64,000 bases of DNA from Heloderma charlesbogerti (taxonomy: Eukaryota > Chordata > Lepidosauria > Squamata > Helodermatidae): the NCBI GenBank assembly GCA_026122225.1, contig JANEZZ010002657.1, positions 372,001 to 436,000 of the forward strand, given 5' to 3'. Below, in pieces: positions 54,301 to 64,000 of the stretch (positions are counted from its first letter, which is position 1; each line of letters starts with the position of its first letter). The notes under the pieces are model-generated. The model did not search any database, was not told where the DNA came from, and was given only the letters and a program-made list of their open reading frames with translations. Made by a program: the position numbers and the translations under genes.

Positions 54301-54572
54301 ATTGGAAGGACAGATAATGAAGCTGAAGCTCCAATATTTTGGCCACCTAATGCAAAGAGAAAACTCCCTGGAAAAGACCCTGATGCTGGGAAAGACTGAA
54401 GGCAAAAGGAGAAGGGGACGGCAGAGGATGAGATGGCTAGATAGCATCACGGATGCCATGAATATGAACTTGAGCACGCTCCGGGAGAGAACGCAGGACA
54501 GGAAGGCCTGGCGTGCTATGGTCCATGGGGTCACGAAGAGTCGGACACGACTGAACGACTGAACAACAACAA
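51358..54572 (+). mobile_element. RTE-BovB copy 2, nearly full length with 12-bp target duplication
   Basis: 3.2 kb from CCCCTTCATGGATCACTGCC to the CAACAACAA tail. It is flanked by ATAGGATACTGA at 51346-51357 and again at 54573-54584, a perfect 12-bp target duplication in L1 sequence. The 3' end (GGTCACGAAGAGTCGGAC, CGACTGAACGACTGAAC) is the signature of BovB. It is the most complete BovB here and serves as reference for the other two copies. Confidence 0.96.
51423..54562 (+). pseudogene. BovB copy 2 endonuclease-reverse transcriptase (one stop, one frameshift)
   Basis: The single ORF encodes an APE-type endonuclease then RT. Endonuclease motifs: LGTWNVRSMN, LGISELKWTG, VIQVYAPTTEA, GDWNAKVG and, past the stop, GSDHELLLAKF. 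RT motifs: WKRSVYIPIPKKG, NYRTIALISHASK, RRGRGTRDQIANI, GVQQGCILSPCLFNLY and RYADDTTLMAES. A TGA at 52347-52349 replaces the CGA seen in copy 3. At 53511 a small deletion/substitution removes the FDCVD part of the first catalytic block (ends DYAKA), and the frame shifts. C-terminus KSRTRLND. Otherwise long and open, suggesting a young insertion. Confidence 0.95.
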
Positions 54573-54829
54573 ATAGGATACTGAATTCATCACAAGTTAA
54601 ATAAGATACATGTTCTAATGTAAGGTGTGTGTGTGGGGGTGTCTTGAGTTTTAAATAAAGGCCCCCTGCCCCTGGCTCTTTCTGTTTACTTTCTCTCTGT
54701 GTAAGTATATCAATATAGTTTTTTTCCTTCTGCCTCTTTTTTTCTACTTTTGTTTTGGCGTGTGTGTTTATTTTGCTTTGATAAGTAAGTTTTAGATTTA
54801 TTTCATTGAATGTAATGAGTCTAAACAAT

Positions 54830-56199
54830 TGTGTAAAATGAGAAACAGTGGCAAGGAACTTGAAGAGAGAGCAGACAAAAATATTGTTTCTACAAGAAAT
54901 GCATGTAAAAGAACACATAGCATATTTCAAGAGGAAGAAGTCAGGAAATGTTTATACATAGCATATGAATACTAAAATGAAACATGCGGCAATAATAATC
55001 AAACCTCAGGTGAATGTAGACTTCAGTGATGTCTGGAAAGATGAGAATGTAGGTATATTCTGGTTGAAGGTGTTTTAACTGGAAAGAATATCACTACGGC
55101 CTCCATTTATGCACCAAGTAATTGATCTGGGAATTTTTTCATAGGATTCTTTAACACAATTGCAGAGTTTGCTATTTTAATGGGAGGTGATTTTTAACAG
55201 AGTATGCAGGGCCACAAAAGATCAACTCTCAAGTGCGGTAAAGACTCTGGAAACACACTACCTAGACTTTTTTAGGGGTTTAAGAAGCTGCAACTTACTG
55301 ACTCATGGTGTTTTTAAAAATAGGAACATCAAAGACTACACTTTTTTTCAGTACCACATCAGACCTATGTCAGAATTGACTTCTTTATTAGTAATATATT
55401 ATTTTCTACTCATCTTTTATCTAGGATTAGAAAAGTAGAAATAGGACCTTAGATACTATCAGATCATGCTCCTATGATTTGTGAATGGGAAATTCAGGAT
55501 ATACATTCCACATATCAATGGAAACTAAATCCTCTTTTGCTATTAGATGAAGGAATTAAAAAGTAGGCAATCAAGAAATTGAGATAATTTTATATTAAAT
55601 GACACAGAAGAAATGAACTACTGTATCGTATGGGACTAATGTTAAGTCCTTCATAGGGTATGATTAGTAAAGCATCTTCCGGATTAAAGAAATCAAGTGA
55701 TCAAACTTCATCAGTAGAACTGATGAAGAAAATTCAACATTTAGAAAGACAGCATAAAGAAACAACTGGTCTTCAAAAACAAGCTGAATTGGAGGAATAT
55801 AGAGCACAATTATATTTATTAAATGCAAGTGAAGCTAACAAGGCTGTTGGCACACTGCCTTGCGAGGGAGCAAAAAGAGTTTGAGGGTGCAATCCCATGC
55901 ATGATTAGCTGGGGGTGAGCCCTACAACTCCCAGCATGCCCCATCCATTGCACCCTGATACCACCAGTAATGTCTAAGATATCCAAGGAAGAATTAATCA
56001 GTGAATTTGTGATTTTGTATAAATATTTACATAAACCAGATAAGCCATCAGGAGAGGAAATAAATCCCTTTTTTTTAACAGTTTCAGTATTCCAGCTTTA
56101 ACAGAACATAATCAAAGAATGTTAAATGCTCCAATAACAGAGGATGAAATAATAGAGAAAGTAAAAAGACTGCAAGGACAGGAGTCAATCCACCCAGGC
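54830..56199 (+). pseudogene. L1 ORF2 endonuclease and linker (decayed)
   Basis: After the BovB, L1 resumes. Endonuclease blocks are TACAAGAAATGCATGTAAAAG-type codons near 54890 (LQETHLK region decayed), ITTASIYAPSN near 55095 and AILMGGDF near 55178. 55440-55560 has the SDHAPI-type motif (DPRILSDHAP region, with stops) and WEIQDI. 55660-55850 encodes a charged helical linker (ELMKKIQHLERQHKE). 55970-56180 has EELISEFVILYKYLHKP and APITEDEIIEKVKRL, the start of RT. Truncated there. Confidence 0.75.
55884..55958. repeat. Small MITE-like repeat with AGGGTGCAAT ends
   Basis: Inverted ends GAGGGTGCAATCCCATG / CAGGGTGCAATGGATG. It lies between two L1 ORF2 segments. No target duplication could be fixed. 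Confidence 0.45.
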
Positions 56200-56203
56200 C
56201 AGT

Positions 56204-56312
56204 AGATCTAGGACCTCACCTGCAAGTCACTCCTGGAACTGGTCCATCAAGGCCGCATCATTCCAGGTCAGATCCTGGGCCAACAGCTGAATGTCTGTCA
56301 CATAGGGAGCAT
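56204..56312 (-). pseudogene. Gypsy gag fragment, distinct from the 6.4-12 kb element
   Basis: The complement reads SVTDIQLLAQDLTWNDAAL then MDQFQE, aligning with LLMQDLQWNDAVLVAQFLDG in the capsid of the Gypsy element. It is too diverged to be a copy of that insertion, so a related family member is present. About 36 codons only. Confidence 0.6.
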
Positions 56313-57559
56313 TCACACGATCACCGGGGGCTGGGTGGGTAGCAGAACCATGTTGCCAGGAGGGGCAGGGAAACCACGACAAGCCTTCCCACCACACCAT
56401 CATGGAACCATGCCAGACAGTGCGGTTTCCTTACCCCTCCTCTACCCACGGTCCTGTTGTCATCCTCCCGCTGCAGCAGCCATGCATCCCAGTGGCAACC
56501 GCAGTGGGAACAGAGTCATGCTGGCTGCACCTGCACTGCTAGGTGGTCACGACCATAGAGATCAGCCACGTGGGCTAGAGGGTTGCCTGCACTTCCAGAG
56601 GCTCTAGGCAGCCTTCTTTATGGTCACAGGAATTTATCCATGGGGAGCCTGACAGACGACGTTGTAAGGCACCTCGGCGCGCCACACCCACTCTGCAGAG
56701 GGTGGGTAATGAGGGTGGGAAGCACACCTATCGTGGACGGGAAAAACTCCCCCTGCCCGACACACTAACCGACTGTGGCTCACACTCAGGAGCAACCCAC
56801 AGTGGGTTGGAATGTTGTCTGAACCCAGCCACAGTCTGCAACTGAACCCTGCCTGGACACAGTCTTCTGATTTTCTGGTTGGCAGTCTCTGCCTTCTGGG
56901 GATCAGCAATGCCAAATTCATGTGGCCAATGAATGACAGAACATAATCCGAAGTAGGACTTCCCTGGAATACGAGAGACGTTGCCCACGGAGCTGCTTCC
57001 CCCTTGGCTGACTGAGCGGAAAGCAAGTCCGGGCCCGGTCCTCTGGGAAATCCCCAGCACAGCCCCACGTGTAGTTAACACTGGGCCAAGAAAGAGGGAA
57101 ACAGACAAGGGTCCCCCTCAAACGTTTCAGGTGGGGTGACTGGGCATTTCCACCAAACAGGCACAGACAACAGAGCCCCAATGTCAGGAATCTGCTGGGG
57201 CCCATCTACATGGGGCTTTTACTCCAGTTCTACTCCACCCCCAAATTGATAGCATCAGATGACGCAGGTTGCTCTCTGTACCTCGCCCGGTATTTCTTGC
57301 CCTAAATCTGGGTTTTTTTCAAACACATTTTGTGTCGGATTTTCCTGTCACAGAGGCTTCAGTGCTGTTTGGGAATCTGTGTGACCTCAGCTGACTTTGG
57401 CATGGGCTGGTGAAAGCGTAGCTGATTTGTGGGAGGGAAAGTAGCATGAGGTGGAGGGAGAACAGAGGGATAAACATGTCTACCCGAAAATAACTCATCG
57501 CCTTCAGTTCCACTTTGCCAGCCCTGCTGTTTTGAAGCTGTGCAGCTACGAAAGAGCAG
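56313..57559. other. No gene recognised
   Basis: Anonymous, GC-rich in part. CCCACAGTGGGTTGG (56808-56822) is a short palindrome. No gene or named repeat was recognised. Confidence 0.5.
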
Positions 57560-57922
57560 GAAGTTTCAGTCTGTTTCCCACCTCCCAGCTGAGCAGAGCA
57601 AGCTGATCCAGCTGATCGAGGGACTATAGAAGCAAGCAAGCTCGCAGAGAGCGAGTGATCAGAGCGCGCGAACAGGGACAGCAAACAGGAGTTGGCCAGG
57701 GGAGTTCGGCAGGGGAGGTCGAGGGGGAGGCCCCTAACGTTATTTGTTTTTTTCATTTCTTTTTCATTTCCTTCATTTTTTTAATTTTAAAAATAAATCT
57801 TTTTCTTGTAACATACACTTCCATACCAGTGGGCCAGTGTTTTTAACCTCAAGTGAGTAGAGGACCAGGCACAGGCTAGTCTAGAACAATCAGAAAGCTA
57901 GACACAAAAAGGAAAAGAGACT
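57560..57922 (+). promoter_or_regulatory. CR1 copy J 5' UTR
   Basis: Same modules as at 2195-2580 (CCTCCCAGCTGAGCAGAGC, AACAGGAGTTGGCCAGGGG, T/A-rich block, AGTAGAGGACCAGGC), then the ORF1 ATG at 57923. Internal promoter role inferred from the family. Confidence 0.6.
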
Positions 57923-58207
57923 ATGGAGGAACATGACTCCTTGGTGGTGACCTGCAACATTTGTGCCATGTTTGTTTTCTTGCCTGAGAACAACATGGCC
58001 TACACCTGCAACAAGTGCAAGTTGATTATGCTGCTGGAAGAAAAAGTAAGAGGACTGGAGCGGTGTGACAGATTTGGATTCTGGGACCACGGGCTATACT
58101 TCCTGGAAGATGGGCTGTTGGCAAGGGACGGGTTGCACCTCACAAAGGCTGGAAAGAATGTGTTTGGCCACAGCATGAAGAACTTCATCAGGAGAGCTTT
58201 AAACTGA
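57923..58207 (+). pseudogene. CR1 copy J ORF1 with in-frame internal deletion
   Basis: A 94-residue open frame keeps the N-terminal Cys cluster (CNICAMFV...CNKCKLI) and the coiled-coil start (LLEEKVRGLE), then jumps at about 58062 directly to the C-terminal part of the SGNH-type domain (GFWDHGLYFLEDGLLARDGL with DGLHLT). Compared with copy A, about 740 bp are missing, including the nucleophile Ser block. The fusion is in frame and ends at the normal ORF1 stop region. It cannot be an esterase. Confidence 0.85.
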
Positions 58208-58253
58208 ATCCTACAGGGGAGGGAGAAGTAAGGTTGGGAGTAACAATGGACGA

Positions 58254-61011
58254 CCCCTTTATGGATCACTGCCTTGTTGTGGCGAAGGGGCTTGCGTAAC
58301 TCAGTGAAGCCATAAGCTATGCCGTGCAGGGCCACCCAAGACGGACAGGTCATGGCAGAGAGTTCTGACAAAATGTGGTCCACTGGAGAAGGAAATGGCA
58401 ACCCACTCCAGTATTCTTGCCAAGAAAACCCCATGGAACGTATCACAAGGCTAAAAGATATGATGCTGGAAGATAAGCCCCTCAGGTCGGAAGGTGTCCA
58501 ATATACTACTGGGGAAGAGCAGAGGGAATTTCCAAGTAGCGCCAGAAAGAGTGAAGCGGCTGGGCCAAAGCCAAAAGAACACTCAGCTGTGGATGTGTCT
58601 GGTGGTGAAAAGGAAGTCCGATGCTGTAAAGAACAATATTGTTTAGGAACCTGGAATGTCAGATCAATGAATCAAGGTAAGCTGGAAGTGGTCAAACATG
58701 AGATGGCAAGATTGAACATCGACATCTTGGGAATCAGCGCACTAAAATGGACAAGCATGGGCGAATTTAATTCAGGTGACCATCATATCTACTACTGTGG
58801 GCAAGAATCCCTTAGACGAAATGGAGTAGCACTCATAGTCAATAAAAGGGTGGAAAAAGCAGTACTGGGGTACAATCTCAAAAACGATAGAATGATCTCA
58901 GTACGAATCCAAGGCAAACCATTCAACATCACAGTAATTCAAATCTATGCCCCAACCACTGATGCCGAAGAAGCTGAGGTTGATCAGTTCTATGAAGACC
59001 TACAACACCTTCTAGAACTAACACCAAAAAAAGATGTCATTTTCATCATAGGGGATTGGAATGCCAAAGTAGGAAGTCAAGAAATCACCGGGATAACAGG
59101 CAAGCATGGCCTTGGTGTACAAAATGAAGCAGGACAAAGGCTAATAGAGTTTTGCCAAGAGAACACGCTGATCATAGCAAACACTCTTTTCCAACAGCAC
59201 AAGAGGCGACTCTACACATGGACGTCACCAGATGGTCAATATCGAAATCAGATTGATTATGTCCTTTGCAGCCAAAGATGGAGAAGCTCTATTCAGTCAG
59301 TCAAAACAAGACCTGGAGCTGGCTGGGGCTCACATCATGAGCTTCTTGTTGCAAAATTTTGGCTTAAATTGAAGAACGTAGGGAAAACCACTAAACCATT
59401 CAGGTATGACCTCAATCATATCCCTTATGAATATACAGTGGAGGTGAGGAATAGATTTAAGGGGTTAGACCTGATAGACAGAGTGCCTGAGGATCTATGG
59501 ACGGAGGTCCGTAACATTGCTCAGGAGGCAGCAACAAAATCCATCCCAAAGAAAAAGAAATGCAAGAAAGCAAAGTGGCTGTCTGAGGAGGCTTTACAAG
59601 TAGCTGAGGAAAGAAGGGAAGCGAAAAGCAATATTCCAGCAGTATTCCAGCTGAGCCATTTAAGATCCTAAAAGATGATGCTGTTAAAGTGCGGCACTCA
59701 ATATGCCATCAAATCTGGAACACTTAACAGTGGCCACAAGGCTGGAAATTCCAATTCCAAAGAAGGGCAACGCCAAAGAGTGTTCAAACTACCGCACAAT
59801 TGCGCTCATTTCAAATGCCAGCAAGGTGATGCTCAAAATCCTACAAGCTAGGCTTCAGCAGTATGCGAACCGAGAACTACCGGAAGTACAAGCTGGGTTT
59901 AGAAGAGGCAGAGGAACTAGAGATCAAATTGCCAACATTCGCTGGATCATGGAGAAAGCAAGAGAATTCCAGAAAAACGTCTATTTCTGCTTCATTGACT
60001 ACGCTAAAGCCTTTGATTGTGTGGATCACAACAAACTGTGGCAATTTCTTAAAGAGGTGGGAGTACCAGACCACCTTACCTGTCTCCTGAGAAACCTGTA
60101 CGAGGGTCAAGAAGCAACAGTAAGAACCGGACATGGAACAACCGCTTGGTTCCAAATTGGGAAAGGAGTACGACAAGGCTGCACATTGTCGCCCTGCTTA
60201 TTTAACTTATATGCAGAGTACATCATGAGAAACGCCGGCTTGGATGAATCACAGGTCGGAATTAAGATTGCCGGGAGAATTATCAGCAAGCTCAGATATG
60301 CAGACGATACCACCCTAATGGCAGAAAGCGAAGAGGATCTAAAGAGCCTCTTGTTGAGGGTGAGAGTGCAAAAGCTGCTGTGAAACTCAACATTAAAAAA
60401 ACGAAGATCATGGCATCTGGCCCCCTCACTTCCTGGCATATGGAAGGGGAAGAAATGGCAGCAGTGAGAGATTTTATTTTCCTGGGCTCCAAGATCACCG
60501 CAGATGGTGACTGTAGCCATGAAATTAAAAGACGCTTGCTCCTTGGGAGGAAAGCTATGGCAAACCTAGACAGCATAGTGAGAAGCAGAGACATCACCTT
60601 GCCGACAAAGGTCCGTCTAATCAAAGCTATGGTTTTCCCAGTAGTAACGTATGGCTGTGAGAGCTGGACTATAAGGAAGGCTGAGCGCTGAAGAATTGAT
60701 GCTTTCAAACTGTGGTGCTGGAGAAGACTCAGTCAGGAGAAGACTCTTCAGATACTGAAGCTGAAGCTCAAATATTTTGGCCACTTAATGCGAACAGAAA
60801 ACTCCCTGGAAAAGACCCTGATGCGGGGAAAGATTGAAGGCAAAAGGAGAAGGGGACAGCAGAGGATGAGATGGCTAGATAGCATCACCGATGCAATGAA
60901 TATGAACTTGAGCACGCTCCGGGAGAGAGCGGAGAACAGGAAGGCCTGGCGTGCTGTGGTCCATGGGGTCAGAAAGAGTCGGACACGACTGAACGACTGA
61001 ACAACAACAAC
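58254..61011 (+). mobile_element. RTE-BovB copy 3, internally deleted, 12-bp target duplication
   Basis: 2.76 kb, flanked by AACAATGGACGA at 58242-58253 and 61012-61023, within CR1 copy J. It begins CCCCTTTATGGATCACTGCC and ends in a (CAA)n tail. Compared with copy 2 it lacks about 400 bp between endonuclease and RT (junction about 59630), 11 bp near 59750, and about 80 bp near 60740. It is otherwise closely similar to copy 2. Confidence 0.95.
58319..60691 (+). pseudogene. BovB copy 3 endonuclease and reverse transcriptase
   Basis: The endonuclease frame (58319-59671, 450 residues) is open and reads LGTWNVRSMN, LGISALKWTS (Glu of the SELKW motif changed to Ala), IIGDWNAKVG and GSHHELLVAKF (SDH changed to SHH). 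Two catalytic positions are therefore substituted although the frame is intact. RT resumes in a different frame (59703-60383) with DYAKAFDCVDH (first Asp intact), GVRQGCTLSPCLFNLY and RYADDTTLMAES, then shifts again near 60362. The C-terminal frame stops at a TGA (60689-60691) where copy 2 has CGA. Confidence 0.95.
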
Positions 61012-61149
61012 AACAATGGACGAAGGCTCATGCACTGCAACGGAGATAACAGCTCTAATAGCGCCTCAAAATAGTCTTCATAAACAGTAGGAAGTAAGCC
61101 AAACTATGAAGCACATAGTCTTCAGTGTCTATACACTAATGCCCAGAGA

Positions 61150-62397
61150 ATGAGAAACAAACAGAATGAACTCGAACTCTTAATACAGGAGGGAAATTAT
61201 GACTTGATAGGTGTAACTGAAACTTGGTGGGATGACTCCCGTGACTGGGATACAGCAATTCAAGGATATAACTTGTTCAAAAAGAACAGGAGGAACAGAA
61301 AGGGAGGTGGAGTTGCACTATATATTAAAAATAAATATCTCTGCACAGAAATAGAGGAGGATGAGCTTGGTAGCTCCATCAAGAGCATCTGGGTTAAAAT
61401 AAATGGAGCAAAGAATAGAAGGAACATGGTCTACTACCGGTCACCCAACCAAGGAGAAGATGAGGATGAAACCTTTGAAAAGCAAATTGCCAAGGTTTCA
61501 AGGAAGCATGATGTAGTAGTAATGGGGGACTTCAATTTCCCCAATATTTGTTGGGAGACAAATTCTGCAAAACATGGCCCCTCCAGGAAATTCCTGACTT
61601 GTGTGGTGGATAACTTCCTCCTCCAGAAAGTAGAGAAAGGAACTAGAGGATCAGCTATCCTTGACTTGATCCTAACCAACAGAGATGACATAGTGGATAA
61701 AGTAGCAGTTACAGGAACTCTGGGGGAAAGCGACCATGTTGTACTTGAGTTCTTGGTTCTAAGGGAAGCAAAAGCCGAGTGTAGCCAAACGTGTACCCTG
61801 GATTTTAGGAAAGCTGATTTTAATAAACTCAGAACAATGATCAGTAAGGTCCCTTGGCAAGCTACTCTAACAAGAAAAAGAGTCCAAGATGGGTGGGAGT
61901 TTTTAAAAAAGGAAATTCTCAAGGCACAGTTACAAACAATTCCAACAAGAAGAAAAGGTGGAAGACAACAGAAGAAGCCAGTGTGGCTCCACAAAAAGCT
62001 TAGAGATGACCTGAAGACAAAAAGGGACACATATAGGAAGTGGAAGAAAGGCCAAGCAACAAAGGAAGAGTCCAGGCAGGTAGCACAGAATTGCAGGGAT
62101 GGTGTCAGGAAGGCTAAAGCTGAGAATGAGATGAGGTTAGCGAGGGATGCTAAAAACAACAAAAAGGCTTCCTTCAGCTACGTGCATAGTAAAAGGCAGA
62201 GGAAAGAAATGGTAGTTCAGCTATTAAATAAGGATGGCAAAACGATAACAGATGACAAGGAAAAGGCAGAAGTCCTCAATTCCTACTTCGGCTCAGTCTT
62301 CTCCCAAAAGAGGGTCTATGACCCCCCTAGCAAAGGCAAAGTACAGACTGACGGGGCAGGATTGCAGCTTGAGAGCAATAGGCTGCAATCTATCTAA
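61150..62397 (+). pseudogene. CR1 copy J ORF2 endonuclease (415 residues, open)
   Basis: The best-preserved CR1 endonuclease here. MRNKQNELELL, IGVTETWWDD (Glu), a small deletion after RRNMVYYR, VVVMGDFNFPNICWE (GDFN), SAILDLILTNRDD and TLGESDHVVLEF (catalytic Asp-His) are all present. A basic linker follows (KAENEMRLARDAKNNKK). It ends VLNSYFGSVFSQK then a stop at 62395-62397. The RT begins in another frame at 62417 (FKSPGPDELHPRATKEL, VPDDWRRANVVPIFKK). The endonuclease might fold, but it lacks a linked RT. Confidence 0.88.
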
Positions 62398-62662
62398 TTA
62401 GGAACACCTAATTACTTTGAGTGAGTTCAAATCTCCAGGGCCAGATGAACTGCATCCTAGAGCAACAAAGGAACTGGCAGAAGGACTCTCAGAACCGCTG
62501 TCTGTTCTCTTTGAGAAATCATGGAGGACGGGGGAAGTGCCAGATGACTGGAGGAGGGCTAATGTTGTCCCTATCTTCAAAAAGGGTAAAAAGGAGGAAC
62601 CTGGGAACTACAGCCCAGTCAGTCTGACATCAATCCCTGGGAAAATTCTGGAGCAGATGATC

Positions 62663-63935
62663 ATAGAATACTAGAATCATAGAATGGTAGTGTTGGAGGG
62701 GGCTTACAAGGCCATCGAGTCCAACCCTCTGCTCAATGCAGGAATCCCAGTCAGAGCATCCCTGACAGATGGCTGTCCAGCCTCGTCTTGAATGCCTCCA
62801 GTGTGGGAGAGCCCGTCACCTCCCTAGGGAATGGGTTCCATTGTCGTATTGCTCTAACAGTCAGGAAATTTTTCCTGATGTTCAGCTGGAATCTGGCTTC
62901 CTGTCACTTGAGCCCATTATTCCGTGTCCTGCACTCTGGAATGATCGAGAAGAGATCCTGGCCTTCCTCTCTGGGACAACCTTTCAAGTACTTGAAGAGT
63001 GCTATCATATCTCCCCTCAGTCTTCTCAAGGCAAAACATGCCCAGTTCTTTCAGTCTCTCCTCATAGGCCTTTGTTTCCAGTCCCCTGATCATCTTTGTT
63101 GCCCTCCTCTGAACCCTCTCCAGTTTGTCTGCATCCTTCTTCAAGTGTGGTGCCCAGAACTGGACACAGTACTCCAGATGGGGCCTAACCAGTGCTGAGT
63201 AGAGGGGAACTAGTACTTCCTGGGATTTGGACGCTATGCTTTTATGAATGCAGCCCAAAAGAGCATTGGCCTTTTTTGCAGCCACATCCCATTGTTGGCT
63301 CATATTCAGCTTGTGATCGACAACAATTCCAAGATCCTTCTCGCTTGTAGTGTGGTTGAGCCACGTATCCCCCATCTTGTAACCATGCATTTGGTTTCTT
63401 TTTCCTAGGTGCAGAACTTGGCATTTATCCCTATTAAATGTCATTCTGTTGTTTTCTGCCCAGCGCTCCAGTCTATCCAGATCACTTTGAATTTTGTTTC
63501 TGTCTTCCAAAGTATTAGCTATCCCGCCCAATTTTGTGTCATCTGCAAATCTGATCAGCATTCCCTGCAGCTCCTCCTCCAAGTCATTAATACAAATGTT
63601 GAAGAGCACTGGGCCCAGGACTGAGCCCTGCAGTACCCCACTCGTTACCTCTCCCCAGTTTGAGAAGGTCCCATTGATAAGCACTCTTGGAGTCCGATTC
63701 TGTAGCCAACTGTGGATCCACTGGATTGTTGTTTCATCTAGCCCACTTTGAGCTAGTTTGAGGTATATTATGTCTACAGCGTTGCACGGTCCACAAGGGA
63801 GGTTACTTGATCAAAACATGAGATCAGATTTGTCTGGCAGGATTTGTTCTTGACAAATCCATGTTGGCTTTGAGTAATCACTGCATTATTTTCAAGGTGC
63901 TTACAGATGGATTGCTTTATCATCATGAGAAAGCT
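62663..63935 (-). mobile_element. CR1 3' half in inverted orientation (probable inverted end of copy J)
   Basis: A minus-strand CR1 from its terminal repeat (CATAGAATACTAGAATCATAG at the left) to RT codons that begin precisely where copy J stops. The plus-strand copy ends GGAGCAGATGAT and this segment starts (complement of 63935) GATGATAAAGCAATCCATC. Together the two segments cover CR1 once, without overlap beyond GATGAT. Inversion of one element fits better than an independent insertion truncated at the same base. Confidence 0.85.
62917..63935 (-). pseudogene. CR1 reverse transcriptase C-terminal half (inverted segment)
   Basis: Frames on the minus strand: HGFVKNKSCQTNLISCFDQV (63900-63800), then a gap around 63780-63760 where the LDFSKAFDKVPHD catalytic block should be and only LKLAQSG-type codons resume (a deletion). 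The long frame 63684-62917 follows: TSGVLQGSVLGPVLF, IRFADDTKLGG (intact FADD), [12 protein letters not shown] and [16 protein letters not shown] 4-bp deletion near 63030 (same region as in copy G) shifts the end. Confidence 0.88.
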
Positions 63936-64000
63936 GATTTTGCAGAGCAGTTGCTTCTGCAATAAGCTGGGCCAGAAGTGCCTGCAGGGTTGGATTTTCC
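63936..64000. other. Flank after the inverted CR1
   Basis: 65 bp of unassigned sequence to the window edge; if the inversion model is right it is the 3' flank of the original CR1 insertion. Confidence 0.5.

Larger units (their letters stand above)
50181..56199 (+). mobile_element. L1-type LINE split by BovB copy 2, an L2 tail and a MITE
   Basis: A single colinear L1: ORF1 at 50181-51140, ORF2 start at about 54790-55195, linker and domain scraps to 56199. It is interrupted by an L2 3' end (50519-50770), BovB copy 2 (51358-54572, target duplication in L1 sequence) and a small MITE (55884-55958). RT proper is missing; the element breaks off at a Gypsy gag scrap at 56204. AT-rich, heavily mutated. 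Confidence 0.8.
57560..62662 (+). mobile_element. CR1 copy J, 5' UTR to RT start, interrupted by BovB copy 3
   Basis: The most complete CR1 here: 5' UTR (57560-57922), a deleted ORF1 (57923-58207), inter-ORF region, ORF2 endonuclease (61150-62397) and the RT start (62417-62660). BovB copy 3 is inserted at 58253/61012 in the inter-ORF region. At 62660 it stops at CTGGAGCAGATGAT and is followed by CR1 sequence in the opposite orientation, which holds exactly the missing remainder (see 62663-63935). Confidence 0.9.

Noticed and set aside
62663..63935. Independent CR1 insertion or classic twin priming
   Set aside because: Independent truncation at the same consensus base is improbable, and twin priming would invert the 5' part, not place the 3' terminus at the inner junction.

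Overview
The window looks like repeat-dense, non-genic DNA from a squamate reptile (lizard or snake). The main evidence is three copies of RTE-BovB, a LINE typical of squamates and ruminants. They sit among many CR1 elements with the sauropsid ATTCTATGATTCT-type 3' end, decayed L2, squamate-type L1, a Ty3/Gypsy chromovirus, a Ty1/Copia element, hAT-like non-autonomous transposons and tRNA- and 5S-derived SINEs. I found no host protein-coding gene I could support. Every recognisable reading frame belongs to a mobile element and nearly all are broken.

Layout, left to right. 1-2580: a minus-strand CR1 (ORF2 start, ORF1, 5' UTR) carrying a clean solo LTR at 709-1238. 2.6-5.3 kb: mostly anonymous, with a GAAG microsatellite and an L2 relic. 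5341-6347: a 5'-truncated CR1. 6389-11976: a complete minus-strand Gypsy chromovirus with both LTRs, gag, zinc knuckle, protease, RT, RNase H, integrase and chromodomain, flanked by CCTTC duplications; the same family left the solo LTR at 709. 12-18.6 kb: the longest nearly anonymous stretch, with one tRNA-derived SINE and short dispersed repeats. 18.6-26.1 kb: CR1 and L2 pieces in both orientations with several palindromic MITEs. 27.2-32 kb: a 5S-derived SINE, a near-perfect palindrome, and a three-level nest (hAT inside CR1 inside L2). 32737-36700: a Ty1/Copia element with its 5' LTR and a primer site matching the anticodon arm of initiator tRNA-Met, interrupted by a CR1. 38144-38910: another hAT. 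39.5-40.6 kb: minus-strand L1. 42455-42885: an internally deleted BovB. 48.9-56.2 kb: L1 relics, one split by a nearly full-length BovB with a 12-bp target duplication. 57.6-63.9 kb: a long CR1 invaded by another BovB (12-bp duplication), whose 3' half appears inverted.

The elements read as a time series of nested insertions: L2 and an older CR1 are oldest, then L1, CR1 and Gypsy, with BovB and hAT inserting into them. The features most worth a second look are the Copia half-tRNA primer site, the hAT family built of stacked hairpins, the 5S-headed SINE with a CR1 tail, and the CR1 inversion at 62.66-63.94 kb. Coordinates of element ends without target duplications are approximate, and all alignments were made by eye.
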